In this document: positions 44,385 through 56,635 of the stretch, piece after piece | Layout of the letters: the number at the start of each line of letters is the position of its first letter | Position numbering within the stretch: position 1 is the stretch's first letter | Assembly: GCA_964059195.1 (NCBI GenBank) | Contig: CAXKWD010000001.1 | Span: 216,326,484-216,390,483, forward strand | Length of the DNA: 64,000 nucleotides | Direction of reading: 5' to 3' | DNA from: Ectobius pallidus | Taxonomy: Eukaryota > Arthropoda > Insecta > Blattodea > Ectobiidae | The notes under the pieces: model-generated | Databases searched by the model: none | Seen by the model: only the letters and a program-made list of their open reading frames with translations | Told to the model about the DNA's origin: nothing | Position numbers and translations under genes: made by a program

Positions 44385-44515
44385 AGTGCAGGTTTATTGT
44401 TATATCTATCTTTATATTAATTGTTCATGATTAGTTGAATCCCATAAAAATGCAGATTACTCACTTGGTGAACTTCCCTTATGGTTACGGCAAGAGCAAT
44501 AGAATATAAAATGGC
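44385..44515 (+). repeat. Dispersed repeat B, copy 2
   Basis: Matches 4469-4582 over TGCAGGTTTATT to GGTTACGGCAAGAG. Confidence 0.55.
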
Positions 44516-44519
44516 GATC

Positions 44520-46270
44520 TGATATGAACAGAGAAAAAGACGTATGAACAGACGTACGAGATGTAAAGTATTAACAATTTTTTTCTCAATTTTAAGTTAA
44601 AAGAAACCCAGGAAAGGAAATCTGTTTATATTGTTTAGCAGCCATATGTTTACACACAAAACGGGAATTATTGTGTTTTAAGATATCTAGATGCGTCGAA
44701 TCCAGTAGACTCTTTTGTAACTTTTTTCTAGTACAATAAATATATCTTATCTTATCATATCTATCTTCGTTGTACAGAGTTTCAATTGTATTCCAGAAAA
44801 CTTGAACTGTAATTTGAGGGATATGTGCGTTTTTGTGAGAATCATTTCAGTTATGAAATGTTCCACTCCACATAATTTACAAGAGCAGATCATTCAAATG
44901 ATTTGTTTTGACATACCCCACTAATTGCATCGTTTATCAAAGCTGAGCTCATTACAAAATAATATGCCCTCAAGAATAAACCCGAACAAATGTATATTTT
45001 CTGTCTTTTCAAATTAATAAAATCTCTCATAATTGAGACATATCCAAGCAGATAACATATCGAAACAAATCCCATCAAAGGATTATTGATGCATGTGATT
45101 GTGTTCATTTTTATGCTATGAACAGTACACTCATGTCTGCGGGGCTGGTTTGGGATCAGTGCAACAGAATTGGTTAATTATGTAATAAATCATAGTACAG
45201 TGGGGATCCATTAGACCATGATATTTGCAAGCTTGGAGATGGAGGGGGGCATATTGGTAATTTCCCATGCTGCTATTCATTCACTTGTAATTAACTGCAA
45301 GTCAAAGCCAAACTCCCTCCCTTCACAACAGTGTTCTAACATTTCAAAGCTTGCCTTTTATTTCCTGCTACGGCAATTATACACAAAAGGACAGCAGACA
45401 ATTATAACCATGAAAAGAGAAGAGGAAAGACAGGATTAAGTTTCAGAAGAAATGTGATACTGTGAAATATTTAGTTTAAGTGAATTTGCAACTGGTGTTG
45501 TACGGTACAATAAAAGCATAGTGGAGAAATGTACTAATTCCATCTTCAAGAGAAAATTTTCCTGTGATGCTTTGTGGACTTACATCATATTCTGACTCAC
45601 AATGCATATAATTTTAAGATGATGGCTTGTTTTAAGCACTTCTTCTTTATTAGCAGCTATAACTTCAACTGATGAATGTCTTGGCCTTCTCAACAACACT
45701 CTTTGGTAACTTAACACTGATTAACCGGTTTTTAATTTTCATGTTTTTTAAGGTCCTTTATTACTTCCTCCTTCTTTGGTTTTTCTGAAGATCTAGTGGC
45801 AGTTGGTTTCCATTTGTATGTCTTCTTTACTAATCTTTCTGCTGAAATTCTATAAATTCACTGAGATAAGGTTGAAAAGCCTGTCATTAAGGGACTATTT
45901 TTATTTGTACATTATTAACGTTGTTTGAAGATTAAATCAAAACCAAAAATTATACTTCTACTGATGTATGTACGTATTTTAACTATTTCCATGAACTGCA
46001 ATACAGTTGATATAAGATATATTTGCCAAATAAGAAAGAATGAGTAGCAATGAGCTTTGGAATGATGCAAATGGTGTCTGAGATAATGTGATTATGCATG
46101 TTGCCTGAAGCCAGAAAGAGTCAATGTCTGATGTTAGAGGTGAAGATAAATTACGAGTAATCTGAGTGCCATACAGTGATGTGCTTACAACATAATTTCC
46201 CAAATAATAACTCCTAATCGTTGCCAGAAGCAATGTCTTTCATTTCATAACATTGTATTTAAAAGTATCA
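44520..46270. other. No gene recognised
   Basis: AT-rich with no coding or terminal-repeat signal that I could support. Confidence 0.4.
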
Positions 46271-46278
46271 AGTTATAT

Positions 46279-46795
46279 TAGGTTTGTTTGCAAAGCAGTC
46301 AGAAACCAGGAACAAATCGTTCGCGCATGCGCTCTTTCTCCACACGCGTTCGCAAAGCGAGAATCCGTGATTCTGATTTCAATCTTCTGTTCGCAAAGCT
46401 CTCACGGACAGTTTCTGTACTATAAGAAAAATTTGCAGGCTCTACCATGAATTGTTATCAGAGACATGCGCAGTAACCTATTTTCACACGCCTGACTCCT
46501 CCCTCCAAATCCTTGCTCCAGATTTATAAGCATAGGCTACTTATATGTATGAATAATGGAACATAATTAAAAGTTTCCCAAATATAGTTTATATTGCCGA
46601 TGTATATTGCATGTATAACATGTTAAAGGGAAATATATATTTTATTTGCATATCATATCGATTAAACGCAGAAACTATCGATTCCAAATTCTTCTAACCG
46701 TTCGCAAAGTGCAACTCACGGGTAAGTTACAGACTGGACATGTGCAGTACAACCAATTCTCAAGCAGTCACGGATTTGCTTTGCGAACAAACCTA
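46279..46795. mobile_element. TA-flanked MITE with iterated GTTCGCAAAG motif
   Basis: Ends are GGTTTGTTTGCAAAGCA and TGCTTTGCGAACAAACC with TA on each side. The motif GTTCGCAAAG recurs inside at about 46349, 46389 and 46700, each followed by an ACGG- or ACTCACGG-like phrase. 517 bp, no ORF. Confidence 0.65.
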
Positions 46796-46799
46796 TAGC

Positions 46800-49700
46800 C
46801 TCTTCACTTAAAACCAAATATGGAACCTTGAGGAAATCCTACATTATTTATGGCACCCTTGAAACTTAATTTTTGTTAATTTTGGCTGTTTCTTCTGAAA
46901 ACTGAAGTGCTTATCTCAGACAGGAACAAAATATATTTAATGAACTGGACTCATAAAGAAATAGTATGTATTTCTCCACTTGTTACGACATAAAGGAAAA
47001 TTATTGGTAATATTTGGTGTATACAACAGAATCTCGTTTAATTAACTTTAAAAGATGGAACAGAAGACAAGTGGATTTTTATGTATATGAACTACGTTCC
47101 TTCAAGATATGTCTGTTTTCCACGGAATTAAAATGTTATGTTTATTCTGATTATTTTTACTGTGCTTGTACTGAAATCTTCAGAGTCAAGTTCTTCTTTC
47201 ATAAAACTTAGCAGGTATCTGTACGAATTAGTAAGATAAATTACATATTTTTCTTTCAGGTTTCTTGTATCTTGTGTCATCGTTTATTATATCCCCTGCA
47301 GATAGCATCACTGATTTTATTTATCTCTATGAAGTAAATTTAATTTCAAAGTTCAAACCTACGTAGGAACCTACTAGAGTGTAATGCATTTAATTGCCTG
47401 AATGGATATTGACATTTTCAGATTAGCACTAATGGGCCTGGCAGTAATTACCAAGAATAATGAATTTATACAGAGTGCAGAATTTATATGGTAAGCTGCC
47501 CTTGCTTTTTGCACAAAATTTGTATTGATAATTGACTGCCTGCTTTTGGTTTGCAGTAACTCCCAAGATAATGGTCAAACATACTGTTACACAAAATTAG
47601 CACTTTACTCTAGTAATAATTTAAATATCATACTTTACAGTAATTACTGCTTTCTGACATCGTAGCATTTCTTTGATGTACAGAATATATAAGTTTGTCC
47701 CATGGTATAATGAAAAAGATGACAAGGAGCAGTACCAGCTGGCAAAGTAAATACTAATACGAAGTGCAAGGACAGGTTCCTTTATAAAGATATACAGTAA
47801 AACTTGATGCCTCTTGTGGTGACAAATTGAGGCAATAGCCCACATAAAACATTACCTGACACATTCACAGGGATTCACAATATGTGATGTGGAAAATGAA
47901 AAGGGATCATTTCTCGGAGAGAAAAAAGAATACAAGAGGGGCTAAAAACCTGAGCAATGTCAGTGTTGGCCATTTTTTTGGGTGTATTTTTATTAAAGCA
48001 ATTCTATTTAATCTTAAAAATATGTTTAAAAGGTCAAATCAGCCTTTGGCATTGTTAAAAATAAAATTTTCCAAAGTGAGTCATGGTTAGAAAAAGGCAC
48101 CGTGCTATAAAGGACAAATAACATGCGAGTTGAAGAACGGTCCCTTTCTCCAACAAAAGGAATAGCATTCCTGGTTATTCCTGCATTCTAGTGGAATTTT
48201 AGAAAACTGTGTGAAGTTTAAACGTTGTCTGCAGTGAATAAACTATTTGTGCGACATTCGGTCCCATTTCTTCTGTCTGAAACAGTGACATTAATTCACC
48301 ACTTCTGACAGTATATCATTTCTTAAATATGAAAAGTATCAAATTTTTCAGACCATAAGACATACTTTTCTACTTGAAAGTTGGGTGTGTAATATATATG
48401 TATATATACATATATTTTAAGTAATGCTGGTAATATGATAACCATAAACAAGGTGTTGTCTAAGGATAAGTTAGTTGGAAATTCTGGCACAGACTGTACA
48501 TCAGTGTACTTCTCACATTTGTAAAATGAGGGTAGTAAGAAGTCAGGTATGCAACACAAAAAGAAAAGAATATTGGGCTCTTTCACACAAAAGGAGTCGT
48601 CTCCGTGGGGTGGTCTAAATGAAGGCAATGACCTGGAAACAGCCTTGTTCCGTTACATTTACCATAATATTCTGTATTGAGGGTGAGAGGGTGTAAAAGT
48701 ATTCTCAATCTGTCATGAATTTTCATTGAGAATCAAATTACATTTTTTTCCCTTAAATTTTCATTCTAAAGTCAAGATGTTTCTTATGGTTTGGAGCATC
48801 TTCTAGTATAAGAAATATGGTATACAAAATAAGGCATTCTTTTTGTTTAATAAACTTTACCTCGTTTTTCTCAAAATGCCAAATTTCTGTACGTTATATT
48901 GAAACAAATATAAGTCTACTAAATTTTAAGACATTTATTGGTTTATTGGTAAAAAACTATTATGTATTGTGCTTTTTAAGGGTATCACTAAAAGTCGATT
49001 TCTAAAAAATTGACAAATGTTTCCTTTTCATTTTCCGCATCACATGTATTGATATGAAACTGTATCGCAACTAATGTCATGAAGTGCCAAACTAGAAACA
49101 TAAATTGTCTTCTACACAGGACTGACAGACTTGTATAAAATATTGAGTGAATTCAGATTTGTAGTGTTTTTAAACTACAAGAACTGGTTTGAACATCAAG
49201 CAAATCAAATAGAACTAACAAAAACTTTCATCGCGATTGGTTAAAGTAAGGTATATATATTTTTTTTACCTTTGAGAAGGAAGAGGAACTTGTGTCGAGT
49301 GTAAGCAGTGAATTCATAGTAATAACAAACTTTGTAAGGTGAAATATTTTGTATAAAGTTGCCAAATCTGTTGTCCTCACAATTTAAGGTCAACATTTTG
49401 ATGGTTAATAATGATTTTTGTGCCCCCTGAAACCCCTAGGAAATCTGTCTTATGTGATTAAGCCTATATTTTTTACGGCAATCGTATGTAGATGACATCT
49501 ACCCTTGGAATAGCCAGTAGTGTTTTTTGCTACCGTAATGTAAAGGATCGCTAACCAGTTTCTATTTGCTAGAAATGTAAGCTGAGGATGAAAGAATACA
49601 GGAGTTTGTGATCTTATGATGTTATTTTATTTCAGAGTCCTCATTTCTGTGTTTCCCATGTCCGATACAAACTACATCCTAAGTTACCTTCTATCAAACA

Positions 49701-50430
49701 AATGTGACACTGCCAGGGAAACCCGAAATAAATATTCTGATTTAAGTTAAGTTCACATTTACAAGCACCCATGTACAAAGATTTTTAACAGTGGATGCCT
49801 CAAGAATTTTAACTATTTTAACTGTGGAATTGTGATTTATCACGTTTTATTGTCTTTGGACTCTATTTCTTTTAATTCAGATAACAAATGTTGCGTACCA
49901 ATTTGCATTTTGTTGCAAAGTTTTAATCGACATAGAGTATCGTAGGCCTACATTGCAATACTCTTTAAAGATTTTTAAATTCCACCTGCAGGTCAGTATA
50001 TAATAAAATTTAAGTGAACTTGGTTTTAGATATTCTTTATTTCATAACTTTAAGGTGTAGTTGTATGTATAAAAAGATTATTTTATTCTCTCCTAGGCCT
50101 AGACTTCTTATATTCTATTATATAAATGAGGGTATGAGGTTGGGTTTTTGTCACATTTTAGCTAAATATTCTGAGTTGTATGGATTCAATTTCAACATAA
50201 AATTCTGAGCATTCTGAAAAAAAAAAAATTATATCTCTAGCACAAAAATTGAAGTTTTTAGGACCTTTGAAACTTTACTGTTCAAAAAGTGTAATTTATG
50301 GCTATTGATTTCCAAAGTTAAGGAACTTTTCCATGTTTTAAACGTCAGTTTCACAATACTGTAATACCATGCTCCAAGTCTGTCACACTAATAGAATATC
50401 CAACTACATTACCAGCAAAGCAAGTATTTC
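46800..50430. other. Low-repeat intronic stretch, no gene recognised
   Basis: About 3.6 kb without identifiable transposons. It includes a TATATACATATA palindromic tract near 48400. Open frames are short and match nothing. This is one of the longest repeat-poor stretches of the 2mit-hosting intron. Confidence 0.4.
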
Positions 50431-50434
50431 TGGT

Positions 50435-50519
50435 ATATTGTTGTTTCTCGGGCTTCCAACCAGGTGAGTCGGAACCTAACTTCCAACTCATCCAGTTGGA
50501 AGCCCGAGAAACAATAATA
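50435..50519. repeat. Long hairpin (85 nt)
   Basis: Arms share TTGTTTCTCGGGCTTCCAAC and its exact inverse. Inside the loop a second stem forms between GGTGAGTCGGAA and TTCCAACTCATCC. Could be a tiny fold-back element or a hairpin RNA. Confidence 0.6.
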
Positions 50520-50655
50520 CATTCTCAACACCAGGAAAGCCTCAAGTCACATAAGTATTTCTGTTGTCTGTATTTTTTTTCTTTCTTTCTTTACGACTGC
50601 TATGCAGAAACATGTTGACCGAATTATGGTTGGGTTTCCCTGGCACGGTCACATA

Positions 50656-51359
50656 CAAGGTGCGTCCATAAAGTAAGTTTCCTTCGGATCGTTTACAGAA
50701 ACAAAACACAATTTCATGGACACATATATTCCAACAGATACAGCAAGTGTTCAGCTATTTTTCAACATATTCACCATCGGAATAGAAACATGTCATACCG
50801 TGGAACCAACTTTTGAATGCCTGTATCATACAAGTCTGCCGCCAGGGATTTGAACCACTGTGTGATGCAAACATCTCCTCCTCTCTGTCATTTCTTGAGG
50901 TGTAGGAGAAGATGGAAATCATTGGGATCGAGGTAGGGGCTATAGGCGAATGTTTAAACACCTCCCAGTCGAACCTCCGCAGGAGACTTGCTGGGAGGTG
51001 TTTAAACACCTCCCAGTCGAACCTCCGCAGGAGACTTGCTGGGAGGTGTTTAAACATCCACCCTACAGCCCGGACCTCGCTCCTATTGATTTCCATCTTT
51101 TCCTACGCCTCATGAAATGAGAAATAACGACAGAGAGGCGAAGATAGTTGTCACACAGTGGTTCAAATCCCAGGCAGCAGACTTCTACAACACAGGTATT
51201 CAAAAGTTGGTTCCACGGTATGACAAATGTCTCAATTCCGGTGGTGAATATATTAAAAAATAGCTGAACACTGGCGGCGTATGTGATAACTGTTTACTTG
51301 AAATGGTGTATTGTTTTGGTAAAAGGACCCAGGGAAAGTTACTTTATGGACGCGCCTCG
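50656..51359. mobile_element. Mariner fold-back element
   Basis: Two inverted copies of a mariner 3' part face each other. Outer ends are GTGCGTCCATAAAGTAAGTT and its inverse TTACTTTATGGACGCGCCTC, flanked by TA (50654-50655 and 51360-51361). Each arm encodes the transposase C-terminus: the right arm reads HPPYSPDLAPIDFHLF, then in another frame VVTQWFKSQAADFYNTGIQK. At the centre (about 50950-51056) a ~52 bp unit that is itself a hairpin (TGTTTAAACACCTCCCAG ... CTGGGAGGTGTTTAAACA) is present twice in tandem. Confidence 0.75.
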
Positions 51360-51399
51360 TATAATGTTGGACGGATAAGCTGTTCTCCCTCGATCTGGT

Positions 51400-51950
51400 A
51401 ATATCAGTTACGGTACATCTGAGCTGCTCAAGTCATCCTAACAGTTGTAGAACTCAAGCAATATACGCTGAACTGGAGAATGCAAGGCAATAAACCCAAA
51501 CTGCTTGTTTATTTTTAATATGTTTCAAACTTTTTTCATTAAGGTTCAGACAGGCAGGGAACAAGAACTCTATCATTAAGCCCATGCTAATGGCAGGGGA
51601 GGGGGACTGTCTCATTGTAATCCCCAACTTTCATCAAAATCAGATTAGCCTCACAAACACTCGTATATTACATGCAGAGAATCTCACAATCTGTTCCCCT
51701 ACAGTTATCACAGAAACAGCCGACGGGTTCGCTGTTAATATTAATGCTCAGGATAATAAATGTCTACAATTAAATTATGCAGCGTGGAAGCCACATAATT
51801 TACTTAATGCAAATACACTCTAATCTGTTACAATTTAACATGCTTATGGCTGTTGAAAAGTTGTTGTGACTGCTTATTTTCTGTTTCGTTCATTGCTTTT
51901 AACAGAATTTTTTTTACTTATTTAATATGAGGCTCTGTATAGAAGTACTT
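51400..51950. other. No gene recognised
   Basis: Includes a 79-codon frame at 51584-51823 without recognisable motifs. Confidence 0.35.
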
Positions 51951-51959
51951 ACAATAAAA

Positions 51960-52049
51960 GTGATGATGATGATGATAATAATAATAAAATAATAAAATTA
52001 ATAACAATCATAAACATAATAATGATAATGACAACAGACATTAATAAAT

Positions 52050-52082
<33 letters not shown>

Positions 52083-52337
52083 TTATTTATTCTATTGCTC
52101 AGGCTGTTGAACAACCGTCATTGTCATTGATGATGATGATGATGATGTTGATGGTGATGATGATAATAATAATAATAATAATAATAATTATAATAATAAT
52201 AATTATATCTTCAGGACCAAAATTTACAAATGGCAATTTGACCAAGAGGGAAAACCAAAAAAAAAAAGACTGGAACAACGTGGCCCACAGTGAAAGGATG
52301 AATGAGATATTGGCATAGTCCTAATGAGCTTATTTGA

Positions 52338-52388
<51 letters not shown>

Positions 52389-52450
52389 CAACAATAACAA
52401 CAATAATAATAATAATATTAATAATAATAATAATAATAATAATAACAACA
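51960..52450. repeat. Cluster of GAT/AAT microsatellites
   Basis: Several (AAT)n and (GAT)n tracts, notably 52045-52082, 52130-52205 and 52340-52447, separated by short unique sequence. Poly-Leu and poly-Ile frames here are artefacts. Confidence 0.85.
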
Positions 52451-52489
52451 ACCACATTTAATGAATACTGCATTTCCTTTTGCTGTCTT

Positions 52490-52650
52490 AATAAATGGTG
52501 GAATGACACATAGCAGAGGAATCAGGAGCAGCCCAAGAAAACCTGTGCCAACTCCATTTTGTCTACCATAAATTCCATATAGATCCACCGAGATTCATCC
52601 CAGGTCCCAGCGGTGGAAGGCGAATGGCCTAACCATGCGTCTTATGCTGT
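52490..52650 (-). mobile_element. tRNA-derived SINE family 3, copy 2
   Basis: Matches 21590-21768 (phrases CCAACTCCATTTT, CCACCGAGATTC, CCCAGCGGTGGAAGGCGA). The A-box end is partly deleted. Confidence 0.5.
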
Positions 52651-53517
52651 ATTAATCACATTTAACATTTTAGTTCTATCAGTTGAGTGGCTTATGAAAT
52701 TGTATAGATAAAGTCACTAAAACCACTAGATTTTTATATCAGTATACAATAATTTGAAATATTTTTAAAAAATCCACCTATTTTTCGCAAAACGCTAAAC
52801 CGAACAAGATTTTTATACTGAAATTTAGAGTTTTTATAAAGTATTTTAGAAGAGGAGCCACAATAATAATACCTGCGATCTATCTGACCCACAAAACCTT
52901 AATTTCACATCAACGGAGGTAACTGAGCTATTATAAAAAGCAGTCAAGTAATATCTGATGTCACATGTCATTTCCTGTTGTTTGTGAGGAAAAGCATGCT
53001 GGCTGCACCCCACGTTTCACTTGAGATTGCCTTCGAAGAAATGATAAAGGTTTTGATGGAACATGACAAAACTGAACAAACACAAGCATCCAGGCTGAAT
53101 AATTTAAGCCGGTGACATCTGCTGCTGAGGGAAGACAGCACTGCACCCCAATACTTTATAAATATTTTAGTGGCAACAGGTGGAAGGGACAGTACGAGTT
53201 TCAACTCACGCTGGTTCTCAAGATAAATGTACATACACATCGCAAGTGCTTAACTACATACTCTTAACAAGAGACATAGAAACTCCAAGAAAATGAAACA
53301 ACCTAGATAGAATTCCACTTTCATGGCAGTAGTTTCGATGTTTCCAGTGTCTGCTACTGCAACAGAACATTCCAAGGAAATTGCTCCAGTTTAGGTACAA
53401 AAAAGATTTGGCTACGTTTACTACTACCTGCAGCTTTGCCCACATTTATAAATTCAACTGCTAGATTTTTAGAAATAATTTAACAGCACACTCCGGTAAT
53501 TAAAAATTTGTATGCTG

Positions 53518-53612
53518 ACCTATGGTAGACGATGCAGCTGTCGGGTGGTAGGCTTTGTCCCTTCAGGGATGTAGCACCACGGAGTTTAGTTTAGTTTAGT
53601 TTATTTATTAAC
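53518..53612 (+). mobile_element. SINE family 1, 3' end fragment
   Basis: ACCTATGGTAGACGATGCAG through TAGCACCACGGAGTTTAG with a TTTAGTTTAG tail. Confidence 0.6.
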
Positions 53613-53639
53613 ACTTACATGTAAATCATTCATGAACAT

Positions 53640-53830
53640 TTGATATGATTAATAATGAAAAACCTAAAAATCCGGCTTCGAGGTGCATTTCACGATTAGA
53701 AAGCGCCACCGGGAAAAAGAAGTTCCCTGGCCCAAAATCCCCCGCATAGTGAGTTTCATACAAATTGATCAATGTTTTCTAACTTAAGCGTATATTCATG
53801 ATCTTCTGCTAGTTGCCACTTTCATTAATA
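53640..53830 (-). mobile_element. Helitron internal fragment
   Basis: Inverse of the block at 13030-13155 (phrases ATCCGGCTTCGAGGTGCATT, AAGTTCCCTGGCCCAAAA, ATAGTGAGTTTCATAC). Terminal structures are not seen here. Confidence 0.4.
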
Positions 53831-53984
53831 TGTATTATGTAAAACGTTTTGCTAAACCTATATATTTATTGGTGGTTGGATGGTATTTTGTCATTTGGAA
53901 TTTCGCAAACCTAATAAGAGCCAAAAAAATCACTTATCCATCAGTTTTTAGTTCATAACCCATAACACAGTTATTATCATGACG

Positions 53985-54305
53985 ATCACAATGTATATAA
54001 GTTTATGCCACCAAATCAAAATTGTGTTTTTAATCAATGGAGATTTATATTATTTCAATTTCCAAACAAATTATGTTGTATAAAAGAATCTGTTTTCGTG
54101 CTGCTTAATGGTAGCATGTGACATATTAATCACTGCATGTTGATGCTTACATGTCCATCCAGTAACGAGCTGACGATTTTATCAGATAAAATTGCATCTT
54201 CATATTAGCAGCAAGCATTTTATAATATAAACAATCATGAATGGTCTATACCCGTGGAATTGATAAACATTATTGGTCAATATCAAACGACGCGGCGTAT
54301 GAGAG
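53985..54305. repeat. Dispersed repeat E, copy 1 (partial)
   Basis: Shares TTATTTCAATTTCCAAA, AGTTATGTTG-like and ATTATTGGTCAATATCAAAC with 54530-55160 and 59965-60530. Confidence 0.5.
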
Positions 54306-54529
54306 GAAAAGTCACGTTAAAATAAAAATTCTCTGCATAACAGCCCTCTTGTTGGATGATTACCAGCAAAGAGCAAAGAAATGTCTTACAGGGAAATCAA
54401 TAGAAACAAAGTATTGTACATTTCGGTTTAAAAAAAATTATTTTAATAGTATCTGAAGTAATAAGATTGGATGGCCTGCTTATCTTCAAATTCAAGCTTT
54501 TAACAAATTGCATGTAAAAGGTAATCGTG

Positions 54530-55160
54530 ATTTCTTCATAGGTAATCCCACAAGAGTTGACTAGTTTATCGATAGATTCGCGACTGCGAAGCAGGAGCGA
54601 AATTATCTGATGTAACTCGTCAACTCGAGTTGGATTTATTAGGACTATTTCATGAATAAAATGTAACGGATTGTATAAATAATAATTACTTTCGTGCTTT
54701 GTTGTATAAAAATAAAACTAAAAGTTACGACATCACGGCATACTGTGAATCAACCATCCATGAATCGATTCGAGCTGCCTTGGTGCTACCACCAGTGCAT
54801 ATAAGACATAGTTAACTTCATTCAGTTAAGCTAACAGCAGAACAGAATAAAAGCACACGAACTGGCTTGCACCGAATTGAAACTGTGTTCTTAATCAATG
54901 TACATTTCTATTATTTCAATTTCCAAATAAGTTATGTTGCATAAAATAATCTGATTTCATGCCGCTTAGTGGCAACAGTGACTATCAATCACTGCACACT
55001 GATACTCGCGTCTCCAGTAACGACCAGCTGGTTTTACTGCGATAAAATACCCTCCTCGCGATTCCTACAAGAATATTGCAAGATAAACGGCCGTGGTTGG
55101 TCTACATCCGAGGAATTGCTAAACGTTATTGGTCAATATCAAACACGCAGCGTATGAGTT
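54530..55160. repeat. Dispersed repeat E, copy 2 (long)
   Basis: Starts GGTAATCCCACAAGAGTTGA and contains CGTCAACTCGAGTTGGATTT, a TATAAGACATAGTTAAC block, and the end shared with copy 1. Not classified; no transposase or reverse transcriptase is visible. Confidence 0.5.
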
Positions 55161-55589
55161 GAGTAGTCTTATTAAAACACAAAATATACTCAATGATTGT
55201 TAAATAATATTGCAGTATCCTTAGGACATCTGTAGTAGACAGTTGTGTTGATAATATTGTGTTTGGAAAGTGGATAAGAACCGACCAGAATATTCAAGTT
55301 ATGGAGTGAGTTTTAGGCTAAAAGTTATAAAATTCTTGGGAGAATATGGTGACAGAGCCACTGGACAAGAATTTACAGTGTCTGGAGTGTAATTTGCTTG
55401 TTTCTTGTCTGTTTAAGCAACTGCTAACTATCGAATGTCATATGTGCGACACAATCATTAAGTAAATTCATCGTGGCCGCAATATCGACACGTACGCTAT
55501 CGATTGTTAACTGGTGCAACTTTTAATATGTGTTTCTTTTTTTCACTAAAATGTTTTCGTAGCATAAAGGATGTACCCTAGTTTTTTGG

Positions 55590-55751
55590 TATAAAAATCT
55601 GGAAAAAGTTCATCTATTACATAGGTAAATACAGTAAAGGCTAGTTTACACGAAGAAATTAGTTTTTGTATATAAAAATCTGGAAAAAGTTCATCTATTA
55701 CATAGGTAAATACAGTAAAGGCTAGTTTACACGAAGAAATTAGTTTTTGTA
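55590..55751. repeat. 81 bp exact tandem duplication
   Basis: TATAAAAATCTGGAAAAAGT through AATTAGTTTTTG occurs twice in succession, taking with it the MITE terminus AAGGCTAGTTTACACGA. Confidence 0.85.
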
Positions 55752-55913
55752 ACTAAGTTTTGTAACTGTTTTCTATTTGAATACGCAAGTGCAACATGTA
55801 CTGGCGACAACGAGTTACGACACTACGCAGTTTCAGCCAATTCCGACTTTTCACAGAACTATAATACTAGTTTTGTAATTTTACGTTCATTTAGCTTGTT
55901 CACCTTTTCTAAA

Positions 55914-56075
55914 ATGAAGTGGGAGTGTGAGGAAATTGATAAATGCCTAGATTCTTATGTGTCTCAAACTTACATATGGAATTTCAGCAACTTGAACTTC
56001 AGAAATAATACAAAATGTGCGGTTGTCCTGGAATTAGTTTTGAAGAAAATGGGTGTAATTAATTTTATGAAATCA
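55914..56075 (+). pseudogene. MADF-like domain fragment
   Basis: Reads MKWECEEIDKCLDSYVSQTY then IWNFSNLNFRNNTKCAVVLE and LVLKKMG. The spacing of Y..W....YR...K and the final KKMG is similar to MADF domains carried by some DNA transposons. It is cut off by the nested Helitron. Confidence 0.35.
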
Positions 56076-56635
56076 CTAGCATGTGCCCGCGGCTATGCCT
56101 GCGATAATTATTTCAAAAATTAAAAATTAAGAGCATAATAGTTAAATCATTATATTTATTAACACCTAAATCACGTGGACCACATACCACGATTAGATAG
56201 CATCGCCTGGTAAAAGCTACCTCAGATTCAAGTTCCTTGGCCCAGAAAACCCCTGTATAGTGAGTTTAGTCCAAATAAAACAATGTTTGGCTATATTTAG
56301 GGCTTACAACATTCAAGAGATCGTGAAAGTTTTATTTCCAAGGTATGACAAAAAATAGTCAAAGCCAACTGTAATTGATTTGACATTGAAATGTATAACT
56401 GAAAACTGATGCTTCGAAAACGCAAAAAAATGCACGTTTTCTGCCCGTTTTTCACTCATAACTCACGAACAAAAACAAAATTTAAAATTCCGGCTTCAAG
56501 GTGCATTTTCCGAACCTTCAGTCCACCTATGTTTAAAATTTTAGATCTCTGCGTTGAGTAGATTTCGCTGGGCATCGCGGACAGACAAACAGACAGACAG
56601 AAGGAAAGACACACACTTCCTTTTATTAATATAGA
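56076..56635 (-). mobile_element. Non-autonomous Helitron nested in MITE
   Basis: The minus strand starts TCTATATTAATAAAAGGAAG with CTGTCTGTCTGTTTGTCTG and ends GCCGCGGGCACATGCTAG at 56076. It shares the AAGTTCCTTGGCCCAGAAAA block with 13030-13155 and 53640. Confidence 0.65.

Noticed and set aside
52121..52457. Open frames rich in Ile or Leu on both strands
   Set aside because: They are translations of AAT/GAT microsatellites, as are those at 57768-57983 and 58066-58415.
55590..55751. CRISPR-like direct repeat
   Set aside because: Only two long identical units without spacers, in a eukaryotic genome: a simple tandem duplication.
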